Below, piece after piece: positions 7,989 to 18,668 of a stretch of DNA of 64,000 bases. Under the pieces are notes generated by a model. The model was given only the letters and a program-made list of their open reading frames with translations. It was not told where the DNA came from and searched no databases. Source of the stretch: Mycobacterium sp. 852014-52450_SCH5900713 (GTDB lineage Bacteria > Actinomycetota > Actinomycetes > Mycobacteriales > Mycobacteriaceae); NCBI RefSeq assembly GCF_001667075.1, contig NZ_LZIL01000051.1, positions 62,001-126,000 of the forward strand. The letters are read 5' to 3'. Within the stretch, counting starts at the first letter, position 1, and each line of letters opens with the position of its first letter. The position numbers and the translations under genes are program-made.

Positions 7989-9416
7989 TCAGAACATCCT
8001 GCGGGCCATCTTGAAGGCCCGCGCCGTGTACGGCGGGTAGATGAAGCTGGACAGGTCGGGCCGGGTCGGCTTGGTCAGCACCGACTTGCGGTGACTGAAC
8101 TCCTCGAAGCCGTAGCGGCCGTGATAGGCGCCCATGCCCGATGCGCCGACACCGCCGAACGGCAGCTTGGCCGTCGACACCTGGAAGGCGAGGTGGTTGA
8201 CCAGCATGCCGCCCGCCGACACCTCCTTGATCACCCGCTCGCGGGTCTCGCGCGTCTTGGTGAACAGGTAGGCGGACAACGGCTTAGGCCGCGAGTTGAT
8301 GAAACGTATTGCGTCATCAAGGGATTGGACGGTGATCACCGGCAGTACCGGTCCGAAGATTTCGTTCTGCATCAACGGCCCGTCCGGATCGGGGTCGACA
8401 ACGACCGCGGGCTGGATGCGCAGGCTCGACGGGTCGCATTTGCCGCCGACGACGACCTGGCCGTCCCCGCCGGCCAGATAGCCGCTGATCCGGTCGAACT
8501 GACGCTGGTTGACGATCCGCATTCCGTTGGGCTTGTCCGACGTGAACTTCGTGATGGCCGCGCCGATCTTGCTCACCAGCTCATCGCGAATCTTGGCGTC
8601 CGCCAACACGTAGTCGGGGGCGACACACGTCTGGCCGGCGTTCAGCAGCTTCATCCAGGCGATCCGCTTGGCCGCCACGTCCACGTCGGCGTCAGCCGCC
8701 ACGATCACGGGGCTCTTGCCGCCGAGCTCCAGCGTGCAGGGGGTCAGATGCGGGGCGGCGCCTTCGTAGACCTTGCGACCGATCTCGGTGCCGCCGGTGA
8801 ACAGCAGGCGGTCCAGGCCCTGCGCGATGAGTTCCTGGCTGACCGAACCGTCGCCCTCGACCACCGCGATCGCGTCGCTGTCGAGGTATTTGGGCACCAG
8901 GTCCGCCATCAGGTGCGCGGACGCCGAGGCGATCTCCGAGGGCTTGAGGATGACGGCGTTACCCGCGGCGATCGCGCCGACCGCCGGGCCCAGCGTCAGA
9001 TAGAACGGGTAGTTCCACGCGCCGATGATCAGCACGGTGCCGTAGGGCTCGTATTCGATCCAACCGCGGCCGGGGAGCTGCGCCGCCTCGAGCAGCTGGT
9101 ATTTGCGACGCGTCCACTTGCGCACCCGCTTGGCGGCGTACTTCGCTTCGCCGGCCGTGGTTGCGATGTCGGCGATGAACGCCTCGAACGGGCTGCGGTC
9201 GAGATCCGCGGCGAGAGCATCCGCGATCGCCGCTTCGTTCTCTTCCATCAGCTTGGCCAGCTGCAACAACTGCCGTTTGCGCCACTCCACGTCGCGGGTG
9301 CGCCCGCTGGCGAAGGTCTTGCGCAGCCGCGCGACGGTCGCGGGGATGTTCGCCGGCTGAGGTGTGGGCGCGCCGTTGGCGGCGGATGTCGTGGGTGTAA
9401 CCGATTCGGTGGTCAT
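7989..9416 (-). CDS. Aldehyde dehydrogenase (Rv0147-like)
   Basis: This 475-residue NAD(P)-dependent aldehyde dehydrogenase is of the class-3-like fatty aldehyde type. The conserved blocks are NYPFYLTLGP, the catalytic glutamate in LELGGKSPV, the catalytic cysteine in NAGQTCVAPDYV and the EIFGPVLPV block. The C-terminal part contains LPFGGVGASGMGAYHGRYGFEEFSH. The ATG at 9416 (MTTESVTPTT) was chosen because the frame upstream is non-homologous and low in information. It probably oxidises medium or long aliphatic aldehydes. It is co-oriented with the SDR downstream of it. Confidence 0.93.
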   Translation of the reverse strand: MTTESVTPTTSAANGAPTPQPANIPATVARLRKTFASGRTRDVEWRKRQLLQLAKLMEENEAAIADALAADLDRSPFEAFIADIATTAGEAKYAAKRVRKWTRRKYQLLEAAQLPGRGWIEYEPYGTVLIIGAWNYPFYLTLGPAVGAIAAGNAVILKPSEIASASAHLMADLVPKYLDSDAIAVVEGDGSVSQELIAQGLDRLLFTGGTEIGRKVYEGAAPHLTPCTLELGGKSPVIVAADADVDVAAKRIAWMKLLNAGQTCVAPDYVLADAKIRDELVSKIGAAITKFTSDKPNGMRIVNQRQFDRISGYLAGGDGQVVVGGKCDPSSLRIQPAVVVDPDPDGPLMQNEIFGPVLPVITVQSLDDAIRFINSRPKPLSAYLFTKTRETRERVIKEVSAGGMLVNHLAFQVSTAKLPFGGVGASGMGAYHGRYGFEEFSHRKSVLTKPTRPDLSSFIYPPYTARAFKMARRMF

Positions 9417-9547
9417 CGTTGTCCTTCCCCTGCTTCGGTCATCCCGATGCGCCCGCTGCTCGTCGCACGAGCGCTCATGGGTGATAACCGCGATCCTAAC
9501 CATCCGGTTGGGAGAGCAGTAGAAAGGATCTGATCCGGCGAACGGGC

Positions 9548-10473
9548 TCAGGGTTTGGACGCCGCCACGAAACTGTTCGCGAACGGCCGGTCCTCCGGTT
9601 GCGGCGCGCGGCCCAGCCGCTGGCCCTCGTCGCGCGCGCTCACCGTGCGCGTGGTCCAGCCGTGCGCGGCGAACCACTCGGCGCAGTCGGGCCGGCCCTC
9701 GTCGGAGAACCAGAGGTCGAAGGGGTTGAACGAGGTGTCTTGGCCGCGCGCTTCGCGCTTGGCCCGCAGTTCCTGCCACCTCTGCTCGGCCTCGCGGCGC
9801 TTCTCCTCGTCGACTCCGAAGTTCTCCACCGCCACCCGGCTGCCCGGTCCGCTCAGCGCATCGATGGAGGCGAACAGCGCCTCCTGCGCCGCCGCGGGCA
9901 GGAATGGCAGCAGCCCCTCGGCCAGCCACGCCGTCGGCCGGCTAGCGTCAAAACCGGCCTCGCGCAATGCCTTTGGCCAGTCGTGGCGCAGGTCGACGGG
10001 CACGGCCCGGCGGTCGGCGGTGGGCTCGGCGCCGTGGCTCGCCAGCGTCTCGGTCTTGTACTCGAGCACCTTGGGTAGATCGATCTCGTACACCACGGTG
10101 CCGGCCGGCCAGTCCAGGCGGTAGGCACGCGAATCCAATCCGGCGGCCACAAGCACGACCTGCCGGATACCCGCCGCCACGGCGTCGGCGAAGTACGCAT
10201 CGAAGAAGTGGGTGCGCACCGCCTGGTAGTTGATCATGTGGTTGGGGTCCGGGGCGTCGCCACCGGAGTCGTCGTCCGGCTCGCCCGCCCACCAGGCCGC
10301 CACCTGCTCGCGGACTCCGGCCAGCTCGGGTGTGGAGACCAGCGGCTCGGCGAACTGGTCGCGGATGAGCGGTGAGTCGCTGGCGGTCTCGGCGGCGCGG
10401 GCCAGGGCGACCATCACCGCGGTGGCGCCGACGCTGGTGGCGATGTCCCAGGAGTCGTCCAGCGAGCGCGGCA

Positions 10474-10474
<1 letters not shown>
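9548..10474 (-). CDS. SAM-dependent methyltransferase, LCMT/TIGR00027 type (copy 1)
   Basis: This 308-residue protein is one of three tandem paralogues of the mycobacterial leucine-carboxyl-methyltransferase-like family (Rv0145/Rv0146 type). Family blocks are [16 protein letters not shown], the SAM-binding [18 protein letters not shown], the acidic VYEIDLPKVLEYK and [13 protein letters not shown]. Substrates of these enzymes in mycobacteria are mostly unknown. Its ATG overlaps the TAA of the upstream copy by one base (TAATG), so the two are coupled. Confidence 0.92.
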
Positions 10475-12386
<1,912 letters not shown>

Positions 12387-12460
12387 GACGGGGCCATGCT
12401 ACCGGGATAAGTTAGTTAGCCTATACGCTTTGTGCGCAACTTCACTGCCCGCGCGATCGG

Positions 12461-13096
12461 CTAGGCCTCCGGCCGCAGCAGCCCGCCTTCCATCAGCTGC
12501 CGCAGCATTCCGGTCACGGCCAGCATCTGCTGGGGGCTCTCCACCCAGCCCGCGTACAGGCCGACGCCGCACATGATGACGACCAGCGACTCGATCAGCG
12601 CCGACGCGTCGATGTCGGCGGCAACCTCGCCGCGCTCGATCGCGTGCTTGACGACTCGATCCAGGAATTCCCGGACGGCCCGGACTGACTCGTTTTCGGT
12701 CTTGTTCCATTCCGGGTGCCGCTGCGACTCGAGCACCCCGGAAATTATCAGCGCCGATCCGGCGGGATTCTCCGAATTCGCTTGCACCGCGGAGGTGATG
12801 AATGCCGTCAGCTGCGCCGCCAGAGTGGTCTCGCGGCTGGCCACTTTGATGCCGGTTCCGATGATGGCTTCGTTGGTTTGCTCCAATACCTCGCGATACA
12901 AGACGCGCTTGCTGGAGAAGTAATGGTTGATGGCCGGACGGGTCAGATCAGCGCGGGCCGCGATCGCCTGGAACGTGGCGCCGTCGTAACCGCGTTCGCT
13001 GAACACCAGGCGAGCGGCCCGCATGATTCGCTGGCGCGTCTCGTCCGCCTTTGCGGCAGGGGGGCGTCCAGGCCTGCGACCCACCCCTGAAGACAT
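12461..13096 (-). CDS. TetR family transcriptional regulator (Rv0144-like)
   Basis: This 211-residue protein has an N-terminal basic stretch (GRRPGRPPAAKAD) and a TetR DNA-binding domain at about residues 18-65, including LVFSERGYDGATFQAIAARADLTRPAINHYFSSK. The C-terminal helical domain is of the TetR_C type. It starts 2 bp after the pirin stop and lies upstream of the methyltransferase array, matching Rv0144 next to Rv0145/Rv0146. The likely targets are itself and the methyltransferases; the effector is unknown. Confidence 0.9.
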   Translation of the reverse strand: MSSGVGRRPGRPPAAKADETRQRIMRAARLVFSERGYDGATFQAIAARADLTRPAINHYFSSKRVLYREVLEQTNEAIIGTGIKVASRETTLAAQLTAFITSAVQANSENPAGSALIISGVLESQRHPEWNKTENESVRAVREFLDRVVKHAIERGEVAADIDASALIESLVVIMCGVGLYAGWVESPQQMLAVTGMLRQLMEGGLLRPEA

Positions 13097-13098
13097 CG

Positions 13099-14082
13099 TT
13101 AAAGTGTGCCACCGCCACGGTGCGGCATTAGCGCGTTTGGCGGAATGCTGCCGAACTTCCCGGCCTGGTAGTCCTGCACCGCTTCAACCAATTCCGCACG
13201 CGAGTTCATTACGAAAGGCCCGTAGTGGAATACCGGCTCGCGAATGGGTCGACCGCCCAGAATCAGCACATCCATCGCGGTCGTGCGCGACGATTCCTGT
13301 GCCGGATCGGCGCCCACCGTGATCCGATCTCCGGGGCCCAGCACCGCCAATTGGCCCTCGCGAATCGGGTGAGCAACCGGACCGACACATCCGCTGCCCG
13401 ACAACACGTACACGAGCGCATTGAAATCGCGCTGCCACGGCAGGTTCAGTCGGGCGCCGGTTTCGATCGTGGCGTGGGCGAGCGTGATCGGCGTATGAGT
13501 GCTTCCGGGGCCGCGGTGACCGTCGACTTCCCCGGCGATGATGCGGACCAGCGCCCCGCCGTCGTCGGACGAGATCAACTGCACGTCACCACCGTCGATG
13601 GCCTGGTACCGAGGCGGCGCGAACTTGTCTCTCTTCGGCAGATTCACCCACAACTGGATGCCATGAAAGAGGCCGCCACTGTCGACCAGTTCTGCGGGCG
13701 GCGTCTCGATGTGCAGGATCCCCGAACCGGCGGTCATCCACTGCGTCGCGCCGTCGGTGATCAGGCCGCCGCCGCCGTGGGAGTCCTGGTGAGCGAACTT
13801 GCCGTCGATCATGTAGGTGACCGTTTCGAACCCGCGGTGCGGGTGCCAGTCCGTGCCCCTCGGCTCGCCCGGCTCGTACTCCACCGCGCCCATCTGGTCC
13901 ATGTGCACGAAGGGGTCCAGGGCGGCGGCGCTCACCCCGGCGAAGGCGCGCACGACGGGAAAGCCCTCGCCCTCATAGCCGCGCGGCCCAGTGGTGATCG
14001 ATCGGACCGGGCGCTCGGTGTCGGCGGGTGTGGCGACACCGACGCGGGGCAACGTCAACGTGTTTGCGGTGATAGCGGGCAT
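13099..14082 (-). CDS. Pirin family protein
   Basis: This bicupin protein of 327 residues has the pirin N-terminal signature DWHPHRGFETVTYMIDGKF, whose histidines are expected to bind iron, and a second metal-ligand region around GSGILHIETP. Pirins are cupins with quercetinase-like or regulatory activities; the role in mycobacteria is not settled. It has a clear ribosome site (GGAGGTCAC) and is followed 2 bp later by the TetR gene, so the two are probably co-transcribed. It reads divergently from the CLC gene across 181 bp. Confidence 0.92.
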   Translation of the reverse strand: MPAITANTLTLPRVGVATPADTERPVRSITTGPRGYEGEGFPVVRAFAGVSAAALDPFVHMDQMGAVEYEPGEPRGTDWHPHRGFETVTYMIDGKFAHQDSHGGGGLITDGATQWMTAGSGILHIETPPAELVDSGGLFHGIQLWVNLPKRDKFAPPRYQAIDGGDVQLISSDDGGALVRIIAGEVDGHRGPGSTHTPITLAHATIETGARLNLPWQRDFNALVYVLSGSGCVGPVAHPIREGQLAVLGPGDRITVGADPAQESSRTTAMDVLILGGRPIREPVFHYGPFVMNSRAELVEAVQDYQAGKFGSIPPNALMPHRGGGTL

Positions 14083-14263
14083 GTGACCTCCGTGTTGAGA
14101 ACTACCCCGAATAACCGGACCGCGGTCCAGTTATTCCCCGGTGCTGCCGTCGCGGCGAAAAGTTGCGTAGGGCAATATTTGCTGCAGGAAATGGTCGCAG
14201 CGGCGTGCACGATCCAGAGGCGGCCGACAAGCAAAATGCGGCCGTGGGGGGAAGGATGCGTGG

Positions 14264-16264
14264 ATGGGTCAAAATGTGGCGGCCACGGCTACGGTTCTGC
14301 CGATCCGGCCAGTGTCCAGAGCCGTGGGTCAGTTCGCCGGTTGGCTGCGCGCGAACCGGGTCGGGCTGTTCTGTGCGGCCATCGTCGTCGGGCTCGGCGC
14401 CGGCCTGGGCGCGGCGGCGTTCCGCTACCTGATCTACGGCTTCACCTGGTTGGCGACCGGACACGACGAATTCGGCCAGGACGGTTGGGTGGGCAGCGAC
14501 CATTTGCCCTGGTTGGGAATTGGCTTCTTCGTGATCATCCCTGTCATCGGCGGATTGCTGTACGGGCCGCTGATCTCGCGGTTCGCCCGGGAGGCTCGCG
14601 GCCATGGCGTCCCGGAAGTCATGATCGCGGTGGCGGAGAACGGTGGCCGCATCCGTCCGCAGGTGACCGTGGTGAAAGCCCTGGCCTCCGCGTTGTGCAT
14701 CGGTACGGGCGGATCGGTCGGCCGTGAAGGACCCATCGTTCAGATCGGCGCGGCGCTGGCCTCCGGTCTCGGCCAGTGGGTGCGAATGCCGGAAAATCGG
14801 CTGCGGGTGCTGGTGGCCTGTGGCGCGGCGGGCGGCATCTCGGCCACCTTCAACGCCCCGATCACCGGGGTGTTCTTCGCCGTCGAGCTGATCCTGCGTG
14901 AACTGTCCGTCGAGGCGATCTTCACGATCATGCTGTCGTCGATGGTCGCCGACGTGGTCGCCCGCGTGTTTTTCGGCTCGGCCCCCTTCCTCACCCAGTT
15001 GCCTGCCGGCATCGAGCTGAATCACATAGCCAACTACTTGCTGGTGGCGCTCCTCGCGGCGATCGCCGGGTTGATCGGGATCCTCTTCAAAAATGTCCTG
15101 TACAAGACCGAAGATCTTTGCGACCGGGCGTGGGGTGGGCGCCCGGATTGGGCGCGGCCGGCGGTCGGCGGGATCGTGCTCGGCCTGCTGCTGCTCGCGG
15201 TGCCGCAGCTCTACGGTGTCGGCTACCCGGTGATGTACGCCGCCTTCGCCGGCCACTACGCGCTGTGGCTCCTACTGGTGCTCGCCGCCGGCAAAATGCT
15301 GGCCTGCAGCCTGACCATCGGGATCGGCGGCTCGGGCGGGGTGTTCGCGCCCTCGCTGTTCGTCGGGGCCACTTCCGGCATGGCCTTCGGGCTGTTCGTC
15401 CAGCACACCATCGGGACGGCCGTCGGGCACCCCGCCCTCTACGCCATCGTCGGCATGGGTGCCGTGTTCGCCTCCGCAGCGCGCGCCCCGCTCACCGCCC
15501 TGGCGAGCACCGTCGAAATGACCGGCGATTTCACCCTTACCCTGCCGGTCATGTTGGCCGTAGCGGTCGGCACTACCGTGTCGCGGGGGGTTTCCTACGG
15601 AACCATCTACACGACGAAGCTGCTGCGCCGGGGCATCGACATCGACCGCCCCACTCCTACCCATGCGTTCGCCGACCTCACCGCGGCCGACGCCATGCAT
15701 CCGTTCGCCATTCCACTGGACCTGACCCGCGCCGTCGGAAATGCCGATCAGAACTTGACGGCCTTGCTCGGCCCTGTCACGCGCGTGCGCGAACCGCAGG
15801 CGCTGTTCGCCAACGACAGCCTCGCCCAAGCCCTGCGTCAGCTCGTCCTCTATGGGCGCGACGGGCTGCCCGTCATCGACACCGAGGCCCGGTCTGTTCA
15901 GGGGTGGCTGACCAACCAGAATGTGCTGCGCGCGGTCGGGGCCCACTTCACGGACGTCCAGCCGGACGTCGCCACGGGCCAACCGGCTGCGGACTGGGTC
16001 GAGCCGCGACCCGCCGCCGAACACGACCCGCACAGTGAACTCGACGGGTATTGCATCGTCGAACACACCCTGGCCGGCGATTCGACCGCCGTAGGCCGGG
16101 TTCTCGGTGACCTCGACTGGCCGGACGGTCACTTCCCCGTCTCCGTGCTGCACAATCGGCGGCTCGTCGATGCCGACGCCACACTACGGCTCGCCGTGGG
16201 CGACCGCGTCAACGTCCTCGCGCCCAAAGACGGCGTGCAGCACCCGGATTCGCCGGCCCGCTAG
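14264..16264 (+). CDS. CLC-type chloride channel/transporter with C-terminal regulatory domains (Rv0143c-like)
   Basis: This 666-residue CLC membrane protein has selectivity motifs GHGVPE (~residue 118), GREGP with the gating glutamate at E155, FNAPITGVFFAVE, and GIGGSGGVFAPSLF. Aligning the FNAP block with E. coli ClcA places leucine L209 at the position of the internal proton glutamate E203, while the preceding glutamate (E208) is kept; this is a channel-like residue. After the ~440-residue membrane part come a CBS-like region (about residues 465-560) and a TrkA-C-like tail ending in LRLAVGDRVNVLAP. The M. tuberculosis homologue is annotated as shorter (about 490 residues). The stop overlaps the convergent dps stop by 4 bp. 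Confidence 0.9.
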   Translation: MGQNVAATATVLPIRPVSRAVGQFAGWLRANRVGLFCAAIVVGLGAGLGAAAFRYLIYGFTWLATGHDEFGQDGWVGSDHLPWLGIGFFVIIPVIGGLLYGPLISRFAREARGHGVPEVMIAVAENGGRIRPQVTVVKALASALCIGTGGSVGREGPIVQIGAALASGLGQWVRMPENRLRVLVACGAAGGISATFNAPITGVFFAVELILRELSVEAIFTIMLSSMVADVVARVFFGSAPFLTQLPAGIELNHIANYLLVALLAAIAGLIGILFKNVLYKTEDLCDRAWGGRPDWARPAVGGIVLGLLLLAVPQLYGVGYPVMYAAFAGHYALWLLLVLAAGKMLACSLTIGIGGSGGVFAPSLFVGATSGMAFGLFVQHTIGTAVGHPALYAIVGMGAVFASAARAPLTALASTVEMTGDFTLTLPVMLAVAVGTTVSRGVSYGTIYTTKLLRRGIDIDRPTPTHAFADLTAADAMHPFAIPLDLTRAVGNADQNLTALLGPVTRVREPQALFANDSLAQALRQLVLYGRDGLPVIDTEARSVQGWLTNQNVLRAVGAHFTDVQPDVATGQPAADWVEPRPAAEHDPHSELDGYCIVEHTLAGDSTAVGRVLGDLDWPDGHFPVSVLHNRRLVDADATLRLAVGDRVNVLAPKDGVQHPDSPAR

Positions 16265-16806
16265 GAACTGCGCGCGCTGCTGGCGGCGTCCTTCTCGGTG
16301 GTCGAGCCCTCGTGGGTCAACTGCCCACCCGCGCTCTCCAGGTGCGCCCGGACGAACCACTGGAACTTCTCCAGGTTCCCGGCCTGATCGATCAACAGAT
16401 CCTGGGTGACCGGGTCGAGTTCCTCGGTCTCCTCGATGTACTTGCGGATGTCTTCGACGACGCCGGTGTAGACGAGGTCGAGCGCGGCCAGGTGAGCCTG
16501 AACGGTGTCGCGGCCGACGGAGTAGTCGTCCCAGGTGCGGTCTTTGATGATGGCTCCCGGCGTACCCTGCGGTGATCCGCCCAGGGCCGCAATGCGCTCG
16601 GCAACGTCGTCGGCGAAACCGCGGACCGCCTCGACCTGCGGGTCGATCATCTCATGCACGCCAATGAAGTTGGGCCCCACCACATTCCAGTGGACATGCT
16701 TGAGCGTCAGGTGAAGATCGTTGTAAGTGCTCAGTTGCTTTTGCAGCAGTTCGGTCAGCCGCGCTCCCTGTTTGTCGGTGAGCCCCGGGATGGTGAACTG
16801 TGTCAT
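16261..16806 (-). CDS. dps: Dps family DNA-binding ferritin-like protein
   Basis: Dps stores iron through a ferroxidase centre between subunits of a dodecamer and shields DNA under starvation and oxidative stress. The 181 residues closely resemble M. smegmatis Dps1. The ferroxidase motif lies in HVHWNVVGPNFIGVHEMIDP (residues ~37-56), and the basic/polar C-terminal tail (EKDAASSARSS) corresponds to the DNA-binding tail. M. tuberculosis is generally described as lacking Dps, so this gene marks a non-tuberculous genome. A SigF-type promoter lies 44 bp upstream. It is convergent with the CLC gene, sharing 4 bp. Confidence 0.95.
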   Translation of the reverse strand: MTQFTIPGLTDKQGARLTELLQKQLSTYNDLHLTLKHVHWNVVGPNFIGVHEMIDPQVEAVRGFADDVAERIAALGGSPQGTPGAIIKDRTWDDYSVGRDTVQAHLAALDLVYTGVVEDIRKYIEETEELDPVTQDLLIDQAGNLEKFQWFVRAHLESAGGQLTHEGSTTEKDAASSARSS

Positions 16807-16849
16807 CGGTTTCCTCCGTTTCGCACACGGTCACGTCTTTTGACGTTGG

Positions 16850-16874
16850 TTACCCGATGACCGTTGCCGAAAAC
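16850..16874 (-). promoter_or_regulatory. SigF-type promoter of dps
   Basis: Read on the minus strand, GTTT (16874-16871), a 15-bp spacer and GGGTAA (16855-16850) match the mycobacterial SigF consensus GGTTT-N15-18-GGGTA. The distance from the -10 to the dps ATG (44 bp) is sensible. SigF control of dps genes is known in M. smegmatis; for this strain it is inferred. Confidence 0.6.
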
Positions 16875-16901
16875 GCGGCGCCGACGAGGCCATGACCACG
16901 T

Positions 16902-17813
16902 TTAGAGTTCGCTGATGTGCTGCACCGGTAGCCGGGCGCCGCGCCGTGGTTCGTATGCCAGCCCGCTGGCCTCGAGCAACCGGACCACTCGGTGGCGGTG
17001 TGGTCGCATCGGTTCGAGCAGCTCCAGCATGCCCGCGTCGTCGACCGGGTGGCCCGCCAGCGTCCAGCCGATCATCTTCGGGATGTGATAGTCGCCGACC
17101 GAGAGCGCGTCCGCGTCACCGAACGCCCGTTGCGCGGTTTCCGCGGCGGTCCACTCCCCCACCCCAGGCAACGACATCATCGCCTCGCGCGCCTGCGCGG
17201 GCGAACGGGACGCCAGCCGTTCCAGCGCGGCGGCCCGACGCGCACACGTCACCACGGTCCGCGCACGTCCCGGGTCGACGTTGGCTCGATGGAACTCCCA
17301 CGACGGGATGTGCCGCCACTCGTCGGCCGAGGGCGGCACCCGCATTCGCGCCGGCGCCGGCCCCGGCGCCGGCGACCCGTACTTGGACACCAGCAGGCGC
17401 CAGGACCGAAACGCATCGGCGCCGGGCACCCGCTGCTCGATGATCGCCGGGATCAGCGCCTCCAGCACCAGCCCCGTACGACCGAGGCGCAAGTGGGGTA
17501 CCCGCCGCTGCGCGGCGGCAACGATCGGGTCCCGGGGCGCGAAATCGGAAGCGTCGTCCTCGTGGCCGAGCAGCGCGGGCAACCGTTCGACGAATTCCGG
17601 CCCGCCGCTACCCCACGCCACACAGTGAGCGGCGTTGGCGGCCACACGGCTGATCCGCGCGGCGACGGGTCCGGTCGGCAGCAGGCTGGTCCGCCAGATC
17701 GTGCCGTCACCGGAAGCCTGAAAACACGGATCCCCGCGACCTCGGCGAAGCGGCGCCAACGTGTGCCCGAAGCTGACCACCCCGGGGAACGTGACAGTGC
17801 GCGTGCTTTCCAC
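16902..17813 (-). CDS. DNA-3-methyladenine glycosylase/endonuclease III-like protein (Rv0142-like)
   Basis: This 303-residue protein belongs to the HhH-GPD DNA glycosylase superfamily. The helix-hairpin-helix region is near residues 200-230 (AREAMMSLPGVGEWTAAETAQRAFG). The aspartate in DALSVGDYHIPKMIGW occupies the catalytic position. The GTG at 17813 was chosen because it has GGAGAG 8 bp upstream and gives a length close to Rv0142 (308). An ATG farther upstream would run into the leader of the divergent gene at 17868. It is probably a base-excision repair enzyme for alkylated bases; the exact substrate is unknown. Confidence 0.85.
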   Translation of the reverse strand: MESTRTVTFPGVVSFGHTLAPLRRGRGDPCFQASGDGTIWRTSLLPTGPVAARISRVAANAAHCVAWGSGGPEFVERLPALLGHEDDASDFAPRDPIVAAAQRRVPHLRLGRTGLVLEALIPAIIEQRVPGADAFRSWRLLVSKYGSPAPGPAPARMRVPPSADEWRHIPSWEFHRANVDPGRARTVVTCARRAAALERLASRSPAQAREAMMSLPGVGEWTAAETAQRAFGDADALSVGDYHIPKMIGWTLAGHPVDDAGMLELLEPMRPHRHRVVRLLEASGLAYEPRRGARLPVQHISEL

Positions 17814-17867
17814 CGACCAACTCTCCGATTGACCGTTAACGATGTGCCAAGTCAATATTGCGATGTG

Positions 17868-18263
17868 ATGACGCCGTTCGATGACCCGCAGGGCGAACTG
17901 GCTTGGATGTTCCTGCAAAGTACGAGCGACGGGGGCGACCTCGACGAGGGTTTTTCACTGCTCAGCGACGACTTCACCTACTGGTCGCTCGTCACGCGGG
18001 CTTCGTGCGACAAGGAAGCGTTCCGGCAAGCTATCGAGCGGCGCAAACGGGACCTCGAGCTGACCATCGACCTGGTGCGGTGTGTGAACGAGGGAGAGAC
18101 CGTGGTGGTCGAGGCGCACGCCAGCGGCATCACCACCGCCGGCGTCAAATACGACAGCCCATTCGTCTGCATCTTCGACACCCGCGATGGCTTGATCGTC
18201 TCGATGCGGCTGTACAGCGACACCCGGGCCCACGAGGCCGCGCTGCCGGGGTGGATTTTCTAG
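17868..18263 (+). CDS. SnoaL-like (NTF2 fold) protein, Rv0141c-like
   Basis: This 131-residue protein starts at ATG 17868 (MTPFDDPQGELAWMF) and resembles Rv0141c in size and position. It has the SnoaL-like pattern of an N-terminal helix, then FSLLSDDFTYWSLVTR, ERRKRDLELTIDLVRCVNEGETVVVEAHASG and FVCIFDTRDGLIVSMRLYSDT. Such folds host isomerases, cyclases and limonene-epoxide-hydrolase-like enzymes; no catalytic set can be assigned. It diverges from the glycosylase gene over 54 bp and shares 4 bp of stop codon with the convergent DUF427 gene. Confidence 0.87.
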   Translation: MTPFDDPQGELAWMFLQSTSDGGDLDEGFSLLSDDFTYWSLVTRASCDKEAFRQAIERRKRDLELTIDLVRCVNEGETVVVEAHASGITTAGVKYDSPFVCIFDTRDGLIVSMRLYSDTRAHEAALPGWIF

Positions 18264-18640
18264 GACGCAGAAACGCTGATTTCGGCCTTGTTCGGGTAGA
18301 ACGCGACATGCCCGGCGATCGCCGCGACCGCGGGATAGGGCTGCTCGTAAGTCCAGATCACGTCCTCCACGGTGTCACCGGCGGAGGTGGTCACGCTGTA
18401 ATAGCTCGCCTCGCCCTTGAAGGGACAATATGTGCTGGTGTCCGTGCGGGCCAGCCGGTCTTGCACCACGTCGCTCATCGGAATGTATTGCACCGCAGGC
18501 AAACTGGCTTCGCGTAATTCGAGCGCGGCCGTCGTATCGGCGACCACCTCGCCGTTGACGCGAACCTGGACCCGCCCCTTTGTCGGCTCGATGGTGATCG
18601 GGTGGCCGGCACTGGGCTCTTTGATTTCGGGATGGCTCAT
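18260..18640 (-). CDS. DUF427 domain protein (Rv0140-like)
   Basis: This 126-residue protein is of the DUF427 family and the size of Rv0140. Conserved positions are the substrate-analogue segment RVQVRVNGEVVADT, the PAVQYIPMSDV strand, the CPFKGEASYYSV core and the closing YEQPYPAVAAIAGHVAFYPN. Structures of DUF427 proteins show a compact beta fold with a conserved pocket, but no activity has been established that I can name. It has a strong ribosome site (AGGAGGAGACC) and reads convergently with the SnoaL gene. Confidence 0.9.
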   Translation of the reverse strand: MSHPEIKEPSAGHPITIEPTKGRVQVRVNGEVVADTTAALELREASLPAVQYIPMSDVVQDRLARTDTSTYCPFKGEASYYSVTTSAGDTVEDVIWTYEQPYPAVAAIAGHVAFYPNKAEISVSAS

Positions 18641-18668
18641 GGTCTCCTCCTAGACGCCGATAAAGGCT

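Noticed and set aside
9498..9509. AACC-ATCC-GGTT repeat upstream of the aldehyde dehydrogenase gene
   Set aside because: Only 4-bp arms with no adjacent regulator gene; repeats this short are expected often by chance.
12405..12425. GTTAGTTAG repeat between the methyltransferase and TetR genes as an operator
   Set aside because: It is a direct rather than inverted repeat, and the symmetric reading has several mismatches. Noted only in the gene entries.
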